This document shows positions 24,031 through 64,000 of a stretch of DNA of 64,000 bases, piece after piece. The stretch is from Notamacropus eugenii (taxonomy: Eukaryota > Chordata > Mammalia > Diprotodontia > Macropodidae), in the NCBI RefSeq assembly GCF_028372415.1, contig NC_092872.1, forward strand, positions 281,235,206-281,299,205, in the 5' to 3' direction. The position numbers and the translations under genes are program-made. Below the pieces are notes generated by a model, which had not been told where the DNA came from, did not search any database, and was given only the letters and a program-made list of their open reading frames with translations. Position 1 is the stretch's first letter. Each line of letters opens with the position of its first letter.

Positions 24031-24141
24031 TGCGCGCTCCACCTTCCCCACCCCCGGCGGAAAAAGCGTATGCGCGTGCGCCGCGCCCCGCCCCCGCCCC
24101 CGGCGGCGCGGTGCATTGTAGGAAAGTTGGCGATCTCCATC

Positions 24142-64000
<39,859 letters not shown>

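Overview
The window is nuclear genomic DNA from a mammal, almost certainly a marsupial. There are two split protein-coding genes with GT-AG introns and CpG-island promoters. The repeats are typical of metatherian genomes: L1 copies with a characteristic 3' end, half-L1 (HAL1) elements, CORE-SINEs, an RTE-type family, and many old L2 and CR1/L3 copies. There are no bacterial operons, CRISPR arrays or phage genes. The species cannot be named from the sequence alone.

Gene 1 (positions 10360 to 1595, minus strand, continuing off the left edge) is EEF1AKMT2 (METTL10), a lysine methyltransferase of translation elongation factor eEF1A. Four coding exons are visible (10305-10360, 9675-9740, 4492-4606, 1595-1702). 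They join in phase into 115 residues that carry the S-adenosylmethionine-binding motif. Its start lies in a CpG island that also holds a perfect CRE (TGACGTCA) and a 13-codon upstream ORF.

Positions 10406-24141 are a 13.7 kb intergenic interval between two divergently transcribed genes. It holds L2, L1, RTE and CORE-SINE fragments, a CT microsatellite and a 170 bp inverted repeat (about 93% identity) around a 777 bp spacer. I see no gene there.

Gene 2 (positions 24142 to beyond 64000, plus strand) is ABRAXAS2 (FAM175B/ABRO1), the scaffold of the BRISC deubiquitinase complex. Nine coding exons join perfectly in phase and give about 355 of roughly 415 residues; the C-terminus lies beyond the right edge. 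The METTL10/FAM175B divergent pair matches the human arrangement at 10q26.13.

The introns of ABRAXAS2 are filled with repeats. The standout is in intron 5: two HAL1 elements on the minus strand, one inserted inside the 3' untranslated region of the other, each with its own recognisable target-site duplication. The outer one (46690-52161) landed first. The inner one (47321-50117) landed later and is better preserved; its ORF1 is broken mainly by one extra base in an A-run. Neither copy has an ORF2, and both share the same ORF1-to-3'UTR structure, as expected for the HAL1 lineage rather than chance deletion. Repeat family names are from memory of consensus sequences and need a RepeatMasker run to confirm.
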